A DNA stretch of 64,000 nt from Amycolatopsis xylanica (GTDB lineage Bacteria; Actinomycetota; Actinomycetes; Mycobacteriales; Pseudonocardiaceae), in the NCBI RefSeq assembly GCF_900107045.1, contig NZ_FNON01000007.1:372001-436000 (forward strand), written 5' to 3'. Made by a program: the position numbers and the translations under genes. The notes beneath the pieces were generated by a model. That model did no database searches and was not told the origin of the DNA. It was given only the letters and a program-made list of their open reading frames with translations. Position 1 is the stretch's first letter, and every line of letters starts with the position of its first letter. Below are positions 36,372 to 44,950 of this stretch, one piece after another.

Positions 36372-36483
36372 CGAGGGGTTCCCCTGCTGCACCCAACGGA
36401 GCAGGGGAGCCCCTCGTTCAACCACGAAAACCCTGTGCGAGTGGTACCTCTGCTCCGTTAGATGCAGCAAAGTCACCACTCGC
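36372..36483. other. Two further hairpins in a convergent intergenic region
   Basis: A 17-bp stem (36372-36388 with 36400-36416, one T/G pair) and a second inverted repeat GCGAGTGGT/ACCACTCGC (36437-36445 with 36475-36483). With the terminator at 36300 this gives three palindromes in the 337-nt gap 36295-36631. The last 150 nt before the histidine-kinase stop show no gene or clear signal. Confidence 0.5.
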
Positions 36484-36631
36484 GCCCGCCTGAGGCTGAT
36501 CGCGCAGCGAGGGTGCCCCCGAGGTCGGCACCACGTCGAACTAGGCCGAGGAAGTCCGCACCGGCCAGCCCGGGAGAGGCCACCTTTGGGTTTCCCCTCA
36601 ATAGAACCGGCCGTACCCACGCACGACCAAG

Positions 36632-37843
36632 TCAGGCGGGGACCCAGAGCAGGACGCGGGTGCCACGCCCCGGAGTCGAATCGACGCGAGCGCTGCCCCC
36701 GACCTCGGCCAGCCGCGCCAGTATCGAGTTCGCGATGCCGAACCCGGCGGGCCGGTCCGCCACGTCGAACCCCACGCCATGGTCACGCGCGATCACCGCG
36801 ACGCCACCGTCCAGCTCGGTCACCCGCAGCACCGCTTCCTTGGTCCCCGCGTGCTTCATGGTGTTCTGCAGAGCCTCACGCGCCGCGTCGTGCAACGCCG
36901 CGCCGACCGGCGCGGGCACGTCGGCGATCTCCGATTCGACCAGCTGAGCGCGCAGCCCCTGCCCCGCCATCTCGCCGACCAGCGTCCGCAGCCGCGCGCA
37001 CAGGCCCTCGGCGGGTTCCTCGGATTCGTCGAGACTCCGGCGCAGCACCATCGCCTGCTGGCGGGCGATCCCGCGCACCTCGGCGAGCCGGGCGGCCGGG
37101 TCGGCGGCGTCGCTGGGCGTCGCAAGAGCCAGTGACTCCAGGACCTGCAACACCGTGTCGTGCATTTCGCGGCGGTGCCGTTCACGCTCCTCCAGGCGGC
37201 CGCGGCTGACGAACGTGTCCGCGACCGACTGCAGTGAGGTCCCGATAAGCACCAGGCCGACCAAAGCGACGACCTCGCAGATCACCAGCGGGATGAGGCT
37301 GGCGCCGACCGATGCCAGCGGCACCAGCTCGCCGTTGTGCAGGCCGGACATGATCGCCAGCAGCGGCACGCTCGCCACGACGAGCACGGTGCCGGTGACC
37401 ACGCCGCGCAGCAGCGTGCAGAGCGCGACCGTGCCCGCCAGGTACGCCCAGCTGATCCCCATCAGCACGGGGTACAGATGCGGTGGCGACGTCACCGCGA
37501 CGAAGATGTTGAGCACCACCGCGTGCACCACGTCGACCAGTGGCACCGCGGTCGGCCGCGCGCGCATCCACATGGCGATGCCGACGTTGGCCGCGAGCAG
37601 CAGACCGCCGGTCGCCCAGAGCAGTACCGGCTCCCCCGACCCGTACACCGTCCTGATCGACCAGACGATCTGCATCATCGCCGCGATCCGGTACGCGATC
37701 GGCACCAAAGCCACGCATCGTGCGATCACCGGCGACGACAAATCGACCGAAGTGCCGGTGAACAGCACTTTCGGCCGGAAGCGCGGACCCCTCACTAGAC
37801 CCTCTCCCCGCCCCAGCCCGGACACCTCCCCGAACAGCTCCAT
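36632..37843 (-). CDS. NarL-type membrane sensor histidine kinase, orphan
   Basis: 403 residues. About six membrane helices (about 38-205) precede a HisKA_3 dimerisation helix with the phosphoacceptor His228 in RREMHDTVLQ, then a HATPase domain (REALQNTMKHAG, DHGVGFD, GFGIANS). This is the NarX/DesK class, which normally pairs with a NarL-type response regulator in the same operon. No response regulator is adjacent. The only neighbour is the divergently transcribed LAL-type LuxR protein, which lacks a receiver domain. Confidence 0.92.
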   Translation of the reverse strand: MELFGEVSGLGRGEGLVRGPRFRPKVLFTGTSVDLSSPVIARCVALVPIAYRIAAMMQIVWSIRTVYGSGEPVLLWATGGLLLAANVGIAMWMRARPTAVPLVDVVHAVVLNIFVAVTSPPHLYPVLMGISWAYLAGTVALCTLLRGVVTGTVLVVASVPLLAIMSGLHNGELVPLASVGASLIPLVICEVVALVGLVLIGTSLQSVADTFVSRGRLEERERHRREMHDTVLQVLESLALATPSDAADPAARLAEVRGIARQQAMVLRRSLDESEEPAEGLCARLRTLVGEMAGQGLRAQLVESEIADVPAPVGAALHDAAREALQNTMKHAGTKEAVLRVTELDGGVAVIARDHGVGFDVADRPAGFGIANSILARLAEVGGSARVDSTPGRGTRVLLWVPA

Positions 37844-37862
37844 TCTTCTCCGGCCGGGCGCC

Positions 37863-37897
37863 GCTTAGCATCGGTGTAAACCCTTAATCGGCTAAGC
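37863..37897. promoter_or_regulatory. Inverted repeat in a divergent promoter region
   Basis: Perfect 7-bp arms GCTTAGC (37863-37869) and GCTAAGC (37891-37897), centres 28 bp apart, in the 88-nt gap between the histidine kinase and the LAL regulator. A plausible shared operator, perhaps for the LAL protein itself. Confidence 0.4.
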
Positions 37898-37931
37898 TCC
37901 TCCAGGTCGCGGCAGGGAGGGAGGCCCATCG

Positions 37932-40673
37932 GTGACCGTGGTGGATCTGGTCGGGCGGGCACACGAGCTGGACACCATCGAAGCGGCACTCGGCGCCGTC
38001 GGCGACGGCACCTTGACCCTCATCACCCTCTCCGGCGATCCCGGACTGGGTAAGACGAGCCTCGTGCGGCACGCGTACGGCCACGCACGCGGCCTTGGCC
38101 TCAACGTCGGTTACGGCACCGCCTCCGAGCTGGAGAAACACACTCCGATGCTGGCCGTCGGCGACGCGCTCGGCGAGGCCGTCGGCGCTTATGACGTGCT
38201 CGATCCGGCCGCGGCGCTGGACGACGACGGCGCGTTGCTGCGCTATCAGCACTACCGCAGGCTCGCCGCGATGCTCGATTCCGGCTTCCTGCTCTGCGTC
38301 GACGACGTCCACTGGTGCGACGGCGCGAGCGTCGAGTTCATGGAGCATCTGCTGCGCCGCCCGCCGCCCGCTCCCGGTGTGCTGTTGTGCGCGTGGCGGC
38401 CGCGCCAGCTGACCGATCGCGTCGCCGCCGCGCTCCAGGCCGCGCATCCGCGCTGGTCACGACGTGAACTCGTGCTGAACCCGCTCACCGAGCAGGAGAC
38501 CGCTCGGCTTGTGCCCGGCGGCGAGGCCGAACGGTTGCACGAGCTGACCGAGGGCAACCCGCTGTACCTGAACGCCTTGCTAAGCCTTGGCAAGGGCACC
38601 TGGACGAGCTGGGACACCGGCGCCGACGCGGTGCGTCTCGCGGTCGGGCGCGAACTCGCAGGACTGCCCCCGGAACACGCCGAGCTCGTCCGGACGGCGG
38701 CCGTCCTCGGCGATCCGATGGCCATGGAAGACCTCGTCGCCGTCACCGGCTGGCACCAGCAGACCGTCGGCTCGGCCGTCGAGAAGCTCATCGAACGCGA
38801 CCTGCTGCGCCCGCATCACAGCAGGCTGAACCTGCTCACGTTCCGGCATCCGCTACTGCGCGCGCACCTTTATGACACCTCGAAGATCGAGTGGCGGCGC
38901 CAAGCCCACGCGAAGATGGCCGACACGCTGGGCAAGCGCGGCGAGAGCGCGGCGCGCCAAGCCGCGCACGTCGTCCACCACGCGCTGCCCGGCGACCTCG
39001 AGGCGGCCGAGCTGCTCTACCGCGCGGCCACCGAGGTGCTGCACACCGCGCCGACGAGCACGATCTCCTGGTCTCGCGCGGCGTTGCGCTTAATAAGCGA
39101 GGGAGAGCTGACGCGCCGGCTCTCCTTATTACTCGGCGAAGCGCTCAGCCTCGCTGGTAAGCCGGGCGCGGCGCTCGAGGTGTTGCTGCGGCTGCGCGCG
39201 GACGCCGGCGAGGATGTCGTGTTCGACGTCCGCGTCGCGATGAACTGCGCGTTCCTCTACCGTGTGCTGGGCAACTATCCGCAGGCGATGACGGTGCTGG
39301 ACGACAAGCTCACCGACGCCGCGCCCCGGCTGCCCGCCGACTCGCCCGAGCTGGCCGACCTGCACATCGAACTCGGGACCGTGCTGCTGATGCTGGGCAA
39401 CCCGCAGCGCGCGCGTGCCGAGCTCCGGACCGCGCTGCGGATCGCGTCCGCGCACGAGGGCGCCGAGCGGCGGCTCGCCGGGTACGCGGCGCTGGCGCTG
39501 GCCGACGCGTACGGCGGCAGCGCCACCCATCGCTCGCGGGCACGCGCGGCGGAACTGGCGGACGAGCTGGACGACGAGGCGTTCGGCCGCAGTCTCGACG
39601 CGATCGGCAAACTCGGGTGGGCCGAGGCGCTCACCGACCGGCCCGCCGACGCGCTCCGCCACGTCACGCGCGGGATCCGGATCGCGCGCGTGGCCAAGCA
39701 GGCCATGCAGCTGCCTTATTTGCTCACCTGCCTCAGTTACGTCCAGTTGCAGCTCGGCCGGGTCTCGGCGGCGCTGGCCACGGCGGAGACGACCGAAGAG
39801 ACCGCGCTCGCGCTCGGCGACACCCAGTTCCAAGGAATGGCGCTGGCGTTGCGCGCCAACGCGGTGCTGGAACACCAGGGCGCGGCGCAGGCGGCGCTGC
39901 TGGCCAGCCGCGCGATGAAGCTGACCGATCCGCGCTCGTGGTGGGGTCAGGTCGCGGGCAGCATTCTCGCGAGAATCCGCCTGTACCAAGGACTTCCCGG
40001 CGAGGCACTGGAGATTCTCGAGCCACGGCGGCAGTCGATGGCCGTGCTTCCCTCCTGCAATGGCGCGCAGTGGATGTTCACCGCGGCCGCGGCCTCCGCG
40101 ATTCTCGGCGACCTGGACTCCGCGCGGCAATGGGCGAGTGACGCGCAACGGTCCGCGGAAGTGTTCGGCTCCGTGCTCCAGCGAGGTCACGCTGACTTGG
40201 CGTCGGCGCAGATTCTGGGCCAGGAAGGGGATTTGGCGGCCGCGGTGGCGAGCGCGACGCACGCGGTGCGGAGTTTCGCGGACTACGGCGCGGGCGTCGA
40301 CGAGATCCAGGCGCGCCTGCGCCTCGGCGAACTCCTGATGGAGCAAGAAGATCTGGCTGGTGCGAGCCTGCAGTTCGCCACCGCGAAGAACTCCGCGGCC
40401 GAGCACGAGGCGAACCGGTTGGTGCAGCGAGCCGTCGACTTCGAACGCCGGCTCGCGGCACGTCGCCCGAGGCCGTCGACGGACGCGTTGACCGACCGCG
40501 AACGTCAGCTCGCCGAGCTGGTCGGCGAGGGCTTGAGCAACACCGAAATCTCGGAAAGGCTTTTCCTGAGCCGGAAAACCGTCGAAGCACACCTGAGCCG
40601 GATCTACCGCAAGCTGCACATCAAGTCGCGCTCGGCACTCGCGACCTATGTGACCCAGCGAAAAGAGATTTAG
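37932..40673 (+). CDS. LuxR family regulator of the LAL (large ATP-binding) type
   Basis: 913 residues from a GTG with a GGGAGGGAGG site. N-terminal AAA/NTPase: Walker A GDPGLGKTS (35-43) and Walker B LLCVDDVHW; a long helical-repeat middle; C-terminal LuxR helix-turn-helix (TDRERQLAELVGEGLSNTEI through SRKTVEAHLSRIYRKL). LAL proteins often activate secondary-metabolite clusters. Three TTA codons (39090, 39126, 39129) sit in a 42-nt stretch that is itself an inverted repeat, suggesting translational control by the rare leucyl tRNA (bldA). The last codons lie inside the left arm of the terminator. Confidence 0.95.
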   Translation: MTVVDLVGRAHELDTIEAALGAVGDGTLTLITLSGDPGLGKTSLVRHAYGHARGLGLNVGYGTASELEKHTPMLAVGDALGEAVGAYDVLDPAAALDDDGALLRYQHYRRLAAMLDSGFLLCVDDVHWCDGASVEFMEHLLRRPPPAPGVLLCAWRPRQLTDRVAAALQAAHPRWSRRELVLNPLTEQETARLVPGGEAERLHELTEGNPLYLNALLSLGKGTWTSWDTGADAVRLAVGRELAGLPPEHAELVRTAAVLGDPMAMEDLVAVTGWHQQTVGSAVEKLIERDLLRPHHSRLNLLTFRHPLLRAHLYDTSKIEWRRQAHAKMADTLGKRGESAARQAAHVVHHALPGDLEAAELLYRAATEVLHTAPTSTISWSRAALRLISEGELTRRLSLLLGEALSLAGKPGAALEVLLRLRADAGEDVVFDVRVAMNCAFLYRVLGNYPQAMTVLDDKLTDAAPRLPADSPELADLHIELGTVLLMLGNPQRARAELRTALRIASAHEGAERRLAGYAALALADAYGGSATHRSRARAAELADELDDEAFGRSLDAIGKLGWAEALTDRPADALRHVTRGIRIARVAKQAMQLPYLLTCLSYVQLQLGRVSAALATAETTEETALALGDTQFQGMALALRANAVLEHQGAAQAALLASRAMKLTDPRSWWGQVAGSILARIRLYQGLPGEALEILEPRRQSMAVLPSCNGAQWMFTAAAASAILGDLDSARQWASDAQRSAEVFGSVLQRGHADLASAQILGQEGDLAAAVASATHAVRSFADYGAGVDEIQARLRLGELLMEQEDLAGASLQFATAKNSAAEHEANRLVQRAVDFERRLAARRPRPSTDALTDRERQLAELVGEGLSNTEISERLFLSRKTVEAHLSRIYRKLHIKSRSALATYVTQRKEI

Positions 40674-40719
40674 CGGGCTTTATCCCGGGCGCTTTTCCCG
40701 GGATAAAGCCCGCTAAATC
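40667..40719. terminator. 23-bp-stem bidirectional terminator built from two copies of the 22-bp repeat
   Basis: A perfect 23-bp stem (40667-40689 with 40697-40719) with a 7-nt loop CGCTTTT. The left arm overlaps the last codons of the LAL gene (stop at 40671-40673) and the right arm ends 8 nt before the GH8 stop. Each arm is the same 22-bp unit seen inside the PKS acyltransferase genes (right unit 40700-40721 exact; left unit 40665-40686 with one mismatch). Confidence 0.85.
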
Positions 40720-40726
40720 CCGGGCA

Positions 40727-41938
40727 CTACGGTGCGATGAAGTTGCCGCTCAGGATGATGAGCACCTGGACGGTGATGCCGGTGCCGTAGTAGTCCGTGG
40801 CGTCCGGCGAGAAGCTGGTGATGCTGGTGAACAGCTTGTCCAGCCATGCCTGGCTGCCCGGGTCCGTCATCGCCGCGACCGCGAACGGCGCGGTGAAGCA
40901 CGGGTGCTTGTCGCTCTCGAGCTTCGAGCCGCTCAGCGAGTACCCGGTGACGATCTTCGACGGGTCGCCGCCGGTGTTCGACTTGATCCAGGTGTTGATC
41001 TTCTTCACCTGGTTCAGCGCGGCGCTGCCTTCGGCCGTGATGGCGTCGGCGCCGAGGCGCCACGGGTCACGGCAGGCGTTCCAGCTGTACTTGCCGTCGT
41101 TCGGGCCCTCGAGGAAGTTCGAGCCCGCCGGCTTCGGGGTGCTGTTGGTGTTCACCACGAAGTCGGGCAGCAGGCCGGTGCTCGACGCGTACGACGACTG
41201 CAGCGAGGAGACCGCGCCTTCGTGCTTGCTGCGGATCGCGCCCCAGGTCGCGTCGCCGGTGGCCTTTTCGAACGCGCGGAAGTGACCCGGCATCCAGTCC
41301 GACGAGCGCGAGCTGTTGGTGTACTTGCTGTCGGTCGCCCAGTCGCCGAGGCGCATGAACTTGGTGCTGGAGTTGACTTCGCTCTTCTTGATGGCGTTGA
41401 TGACGCGCACGGCTTCGGCCTTGTAGTTGTACGTGCCGCCGCTGCCCCAGACCTTGTCCGCGATCAGCAGGCCGTACGCGATCTCCAGGTCGCCGTCGGT
41501 GGCGGAGTCACTGCCGTTGACGCTCTTGCAGTTGCCGTCCTGCTCCGCGGCGTGCAGATCCTTGTTGTTCACCGACGGGTGCAACTTCACGAACTTCAAG
41601 ATGCCGTCGAAGATGGCGTGCGCCTGCGAGTCCTTGCCCGCCATCAGCGCGGCGATGGTCATGCCGTAGCCCTCGCCCTCGGCGACGAAGGAGTGGTCGG
41701 CGTCCTTGGACAGCACCGCGTACGTCCCGGAACCACATTTGGTGGTGAGGAAGTTCTTCTTCCAGAAGTCGTAGTACTTCATCAGCGCCGCGTCCTGCAC
41801 CGCCTGCGAGGCGGACGGCCGGATCGTGCCGGGAACGTAGGAACTCGCTTGCGTCGCGGCGGAGGCTCCCGCGGAAACCCCGAAGAGTCCCGCAGCGAGC
41901 GTGGCCGCCGTGGCCACCAAACCCAAAGTCTTTCTCAT
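40727..41938 (-). CDS. Secreted glycoside hydrolase family 8
   Basis: About 403 residues from the ATG at 41938, which has AGGAG just upstream; a GTG four codons earlier is less likely. The Sec signal ends near SAGASA. GH8 motifs: the general acid Glu in VAEGEGYGMTIAAL and the Asp in SATDGDLEIAYGLL. Family 8 contains endoglucanases, lichenases, xylanases and chitosanases, so the substrate is open. The divergent neighbour is a polysaccharide lyase, and a near-perfect GTTAGGAAA palindrome lies between them. Confidence 0.93.
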   Translation of the reverse strand: MRKTLGLVATAATLAAGLFGVSAGASAATQASSYVPGTIRPSASQAVQDAALMKYYDFWKKNFLTTKCGSGTYAVLSKDADHSFVAEGEGYGMTIAALMAGKDSQAHAIFDGILKFVKLHPSVNNKDLHAAEQDGNCKSVNGSDSATDGDLEIAYGLLIADKVWGSGGTYNYKAEAVRVINAIKKSEVNSSTKFMRLGDWATDSKYTNSSRSSDWMPGHFRAFEKATGDATWGAIRSKHEGAVSSLQSSYASSTGLLPDFVVNTNSTPKPAGSNFLEGPNDGKYSWNACRDPWRLGADAITAEGSAALNQVKKINTWIKSNTGGDPSKIVTGYSLSGSKLESDKHPCFTAPFAVAAMTDPGSQAWLDKLFTSITSFSPDATDYYGTGITVQVLIILSGNFIAP

Positions 41939-42020
41939 CGCTCTCCTCACCTCAGGACGGCTTTGTCAGTGGCGGCGATGCTGGGAAGCGTGACACGTGC
42001 GACACCGCGAATACAAGGGT

Positions 42021-42039
42021 GTTAGGAAACTTTCCTAAC
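42021..42039. promoter_or_regulatory. Operator-like palindrome GTTAGGAAACTTTCCTAAC
   Basis: Perfect 9-bp arms around a single central base, in the 211-nt region between the divergent GH8 and polysaccharide-lyase genes. From memory it closely resembles the operator of ROK-family repressors such as CsnR, which control chitosanase genes in Streptomyces; that match should be verified. No ROK gene is in the window. Confidence 0.65.
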
Positions 42040-42149
42040 TATTACTCTGTGCGACTGAGTTGCCGATCGGACCAGTCCGTCGGAGGATTGCCTCACCGCC
42101 GTCACCACCCCTGCGCGCACCGAAGCGCGCTGAAGACCGCGGAGGTTCC

Positions 42150-42923
42150 ATGTCCCCCATCAGCAGGCGTACCGCTCTCGGCGCGCTCGCGGCCACTCCA
42201 CTGCTGCTCACCGTCCCGCCCGCGGCAGCGGTCCGAAGCGTGCTGTGGACCGGAGATCCCGCACGCGGCACCAAGGTGTTCGACGGCCTGGAGACCGATC
42301 CCGGCACGATCGGCGTAGCGGCCGACCCGCAGGGCAAGTACGGACAGTGTTTCCGGTACGACATCACCGACTGGGCCAACGGCAAGGAGCGCTGCGAGAC
42401 ACGCGGGCTCCGCAAACCGGACGGCTCGGTGCTGCGCATCGACAACTCGATGCTCGGCCAGACCCAGTACATCGGCTGGCGCTCGCTATGGCAGGGCATC
42501 AACCCGAACGACAAGTGGGTCTCGGTCTACCAGCTGCACATTTCCGGATACGAAGCCGGGAAGCCGCAGTCCGGGCCCTATGTGCTGCGGACGGTCGGCG
42601 ACGGCAAGCTGAACTTCCAGCTCACCAACCCCAACGGCTCCAGCAAGCACATCTGGTCGATGAACTTCCCGCTGAACTCGTGGAACAGCTTCGTCATCGG
42701 TTACAAGATCAGCAAGGGGAACGACGGCTGGACCGAGTTCTGGGTCAACGGCAAGCAGCAGACGTTCAGCAACGGACAGACCCGCTACCCCGGCCCGACG
42801 ATCTGGGGCGACCACCTCAACCACAAGTGGGGCATCTACCGTTCCGGCGGCAACAGTGGCAAAGCCTCCGCCTTTCTCAACGGCGCCAAGCTCGGCACGA
42901 CGTACGCTGACGTAGCACTCTGA
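42150..42923 (+). CDS. Secreted polysaccharide lyase, heparin lyase I family-like
   Basis: 257 residues from ATG 42150 with GGAGG 5 nt upstream. The twin-arginine signal (SRRTALGALAATPLLL) ends at PAAA. The rest is a beta-jelly-roll lyase: YIGWRSLWQGINPNDKWVSV, then WNSFVIGYKISKGNDGWTEF and the terminal NHKWGIYRSG motif typical of PF14099. It probably cleaves an uronate polysaccharide. It is divergent from GH8, and both probably answer to the palindrome at 42021. Confidence 0.85.
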   Translation: MSPISRRTALGALAATPLLLTVPPAAAVRSVLWTGDPARGTKVFDGLETDPGTIGVAADPQGKYGQCFRYDITDWANGKERCETRGLRKPDGSVLRIDNSMLGQTQYIGWRSLWQGINPNDKWVSVYQLHISGYEAGKPQSGPYVLRTVGDGKLNFQLTNPNGSSKHIWSMNFPLNSWNSFVIGYKISKGNDGWTEFWVNGKQQTFSNGQTRYPGPTIWGDHLNHKWGIYRSGGNSGKASAFLNGAKLGTTYADVAL

Positions 42924-42947
42924 CGAGGTCGTGGGGGAGGTTGCTGG

Positions 42948-43832
42948 GTGGAAGCGCGCCAGCTCGAGTATTTCCTGGCCGTGGTCGACCAGGGCGGCAT
43001 CAACGCGGCCGCCCGTGCGCTGCACTTGGCGCAGCCGTCGCTGTCACAGGCCATCCGCGCGCTGGAACGCGACCTCGGCAGCAACCTCTTCCACCGCGTC
43101 GGCCGCAAGGTGATGCTCACCGAAGCGGGCCACGCGCTGATCGAACCCGCCCGGCAGGTGGTGCACGGGATGGACTTCGCGCGCGCCAGCGTCGAGTCGG
43201 TGGCCGGGCTGACCACCGGGCGGGTCGAGATCGCGACCATGCCGTCGCAGTCGGTCGAGCCGCTGAGCAGCATGATCAGCCGGTTCACCGCGCGGCGGCC
43301 CGGTGTCTCGGTGGTGGTGCGCGCCGCGTTCACCGCCAAGCACGTGCTCGACATGGTCCGCACCGGCATCGCCGAGATCGGCATGCTCGGCAGCAGCGAG
43401 CCGACCACCGCGTCCGGCATCCTGATGACCCCGGTCAGCAAGCAGCGGTTCGTGCTCGTGGTGCCGCCGGACAGCCCGTTCCCGCCCGGCGCCGCGGTCC
43501 GGCACGAGCAGCTGTCCGGGCAGCGGCTGATCGTCGGCCAGGAGGGCACCGGCATGCGCAGGCTGGTCGACGAGATCCGCGCGGCGGGTGTCGACCTGAC
43601 AATCGCGATCGAAACCGAGTACCGCGAAGCCATCCTCCCCCTAGTGCTTAAGGGGGCCGGTATGGCCATCTTGACCGACGCCTGGACCACACTCGCGGAG
43701 GCCGCCGGAGCCAAGGTCCTGCAGCTCGACCCGCCCGCCTACCTGCACATAGCCCTCGCGCGGCGTATCGGCCCGATCACACCGGCCGCCCGTGAATTCC
43801 TGTCCGCGGCGGTTGATAGGTCAAAGCTATAA
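42948..43832 (+). CDS. LysR family transcriptional regulator
   Basis: 294 residues from a GTG. A standard N-terminal HTH (LEYFLAVVDQGGINAAARAL, then PSLSQAIRALERDLG) and a C-terminal periplasmic-binding-like effector domain. It precedes, on the same strand, a tartrate-dehydrogenase/D-malate-dehydrogenase-type gene. LysR regulators accompany such enzymes in Agrobacterium (TtuA) and E. coli (DmlR), so it likely controls that operon. A T-N11-A box overlaps its own stop codon. Confidence 0.93.
   Translation: MEARQLEYFLAVVDQGGINAAARALHLAQPSLSQAIRALERDLGSNLFHRVGRKVMLTEAGHALIEPARQVVHGMDFARASVESVAGLTTGRVEIATMPSQSVEPLSSMISRFTARRPGVSVVVRAAFTAKHVLDMVRTGIAEIGMLGSSEPTTASGILMTPVSKQRFVLVVPPDSPFPPGAAVRHEQLSGQRLIVGQEGTGMRRLVDEIRAAGVDLTIAIETEYREAILPLVLKGAGMAILTDAWTTLAEAAGAKVLQLDPPAYLHIALARRIGPITPAAREFLSAAVDRSKL
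43816..43830 (+). promoter_or_regulatory. LysR-type box upstream of the tartrate dehydrogenase operon
   Basis: ATAG-N7-CTAT (43816-43830) fits the T-N11-A pattern bound by LysR proteins. It overlaps the 3' end of the LysR gene and lies 58 nt upstream of the dehydrogenase start, a normal activator position. Confidence 0.45.
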
Positions 43833-43888
43833 GGGTTGTCGACTACTCGTCTTAGACGGACCGGTAGCCGCCTGTTCAAACTTCCTTC

Positions 43889-44950
43889 ATGACCCAGAAC
43901 TTCCACATCGCCCTCATCCCCGGTGACGGTATCGGCCAGGAAGTCACCCCCGCGGCGCTCGACGTGCTCGACGTGGTCTGCAAGAAGCACGACCTGAACT
44001 TCACCTACGACGAGTTCGACTGGTCGTGCGAGCGCTACCTGCGCGAAGGCTCGATGATGCCCGCCGACGGCATCGACAGGCTCCGCGACCACGACGCGAT
44101 CTTCCTCGGCGCCGTCGGGCGGCCGGAGGTGCCCGACCACCTCTCGCTGTGGGGGTTGCTGATCCCGATCCGCCGCCGGTTCCACCAGTACGTGAACCTG
44201 CGCCCGATCAAGGTGTTCGACGGCGTGGAGAGCCCGCTGCGCGGCGCGGTGCCCGGCGAGGTCGACTTCATCGTGGTCAGGGAGAACGTCGAGGGCGAGT
44301 ACAGCGAGATCGGCGGGCGGCACAATCTGGGCCTGCCCGAGGAGATGGCCGTGCAGGAGGCCGTGTTCACCCGCGGCGGCATCACGCGCATCGTCGACTA
44401 CGCCTTCGAGCTGGCCGCGCACCGCAAGGGGCGGCTGACCTCGGCGACGAAGTCCAACGGGATCGTGCACACCATGCCGTTCTGGGACGAGATCGTGCGC
44501 GAACGGGCCGTCGAGTTCCCCGGGGTGCGGTGGAACCAGGAGCACATCGACGCGCTGTGCGCCAAGATCGTGCTGCACCCCGGCCGGTTCGACGTGATCG
44601 TCGGCTCCAACCTGTTCGGCGACATCCTGTCCGACCTGGCGGCCGCCGTCGCCGGCAGCATCGGCATCGCGCCGGCCGGGAACATCAACCCCAGCCGCGA
44701 GTTCCCGTCCATGTTCGAGCCGGTGCACGGCTCCGCGCCGGACATCGCGGGCCGGGGCATCGCCAACCCGCTCGGCGCGATCTGGGCGGCCGCGATGATG
44801 CTCGAGCACCTCGGGCTGCCCGCGGCGGCGTCCGACATCACCGACGCGATGGCCGCCGTGCTGGCCAAGACCGACCTGCGCACCCCCGACCTCGGTGGCA
44901 CCGCGACGACCGCCGAGTTCACCGCGAAACTCGTGGAGTACCTGCGATGA
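43889..44950 (+). CDS. Tartrate dehydrogenase / D-malate dehydrogenase family
   Basis: 353 residues of the isocitrate/isopropylmalate dehydrogenase fold: LIPGDGIGQEV at the N-terminus, GRPEVPDHLSLWGLLIPIRR (the DHxSLWGLL segment separates TtuC/YeaU proteins from isopropylmalate dehydrogenase), RENVEGEYSEIGG, SNLFGDILSDLAA and EPVHGSAPDIAGRG. It oxidises tartrate, D-malate or a similar 2-hydroxy diacid with NAD and a divalent metal. Its stop overlaps the next start by 4 nt (ATGA). Confidence 0.92.
   Translation: MTQNFHIALIPGDGIGQEVTPAALDVLDVVCKKHDLNFTYDEFDWSCERYLREGSMMPADGIDRLRDHDAIFLGAVGRPEVPDHLSLWGLLIPIRRRFHQYVNLRPIKVFDGVESPLRGAVPGEVDFIVVRENVEGEYSEIGGRHNLGLPEEMAVQEAVFTRGGITRIVDYAFELAAHRKGRLTSATKSNGIVHTMPFWDEIVRERAVEFPGVRWNQEHIDALCAKIVLHPGRFDVIVGSNLFGDILSDLAAAVAGSIGIAPAGNINPSREFPSMFEPVHGSAPDIAGRGIANPLGAIWAAAMMLEHLGLPAAASDITDAMAAVLAKTDLRTPDLGGTATTAEFTAKLVEYLR

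Noticed and set aside
36367..37209. Plus-strand frame overlapping the histidine kinase
   Set aside because: Pro/Arg-rich antisense translation over a clear kinase HATPase domain.
39129..40619. Antisense frame of nearly 500 codons over the LAL gene
   Set aside because: Codon-bias shadow of a recognisable LuxR-LAL protein.
43640..43662. CCCCTAGTGC / TTAAGGGG near-palindrome in the LysR gene as another copy of the 22-bp repeat
   Set aside because: Symmetry and A+T content are similar, but it lacks the GGGAT...AGC / GCT...ATCCC arms.
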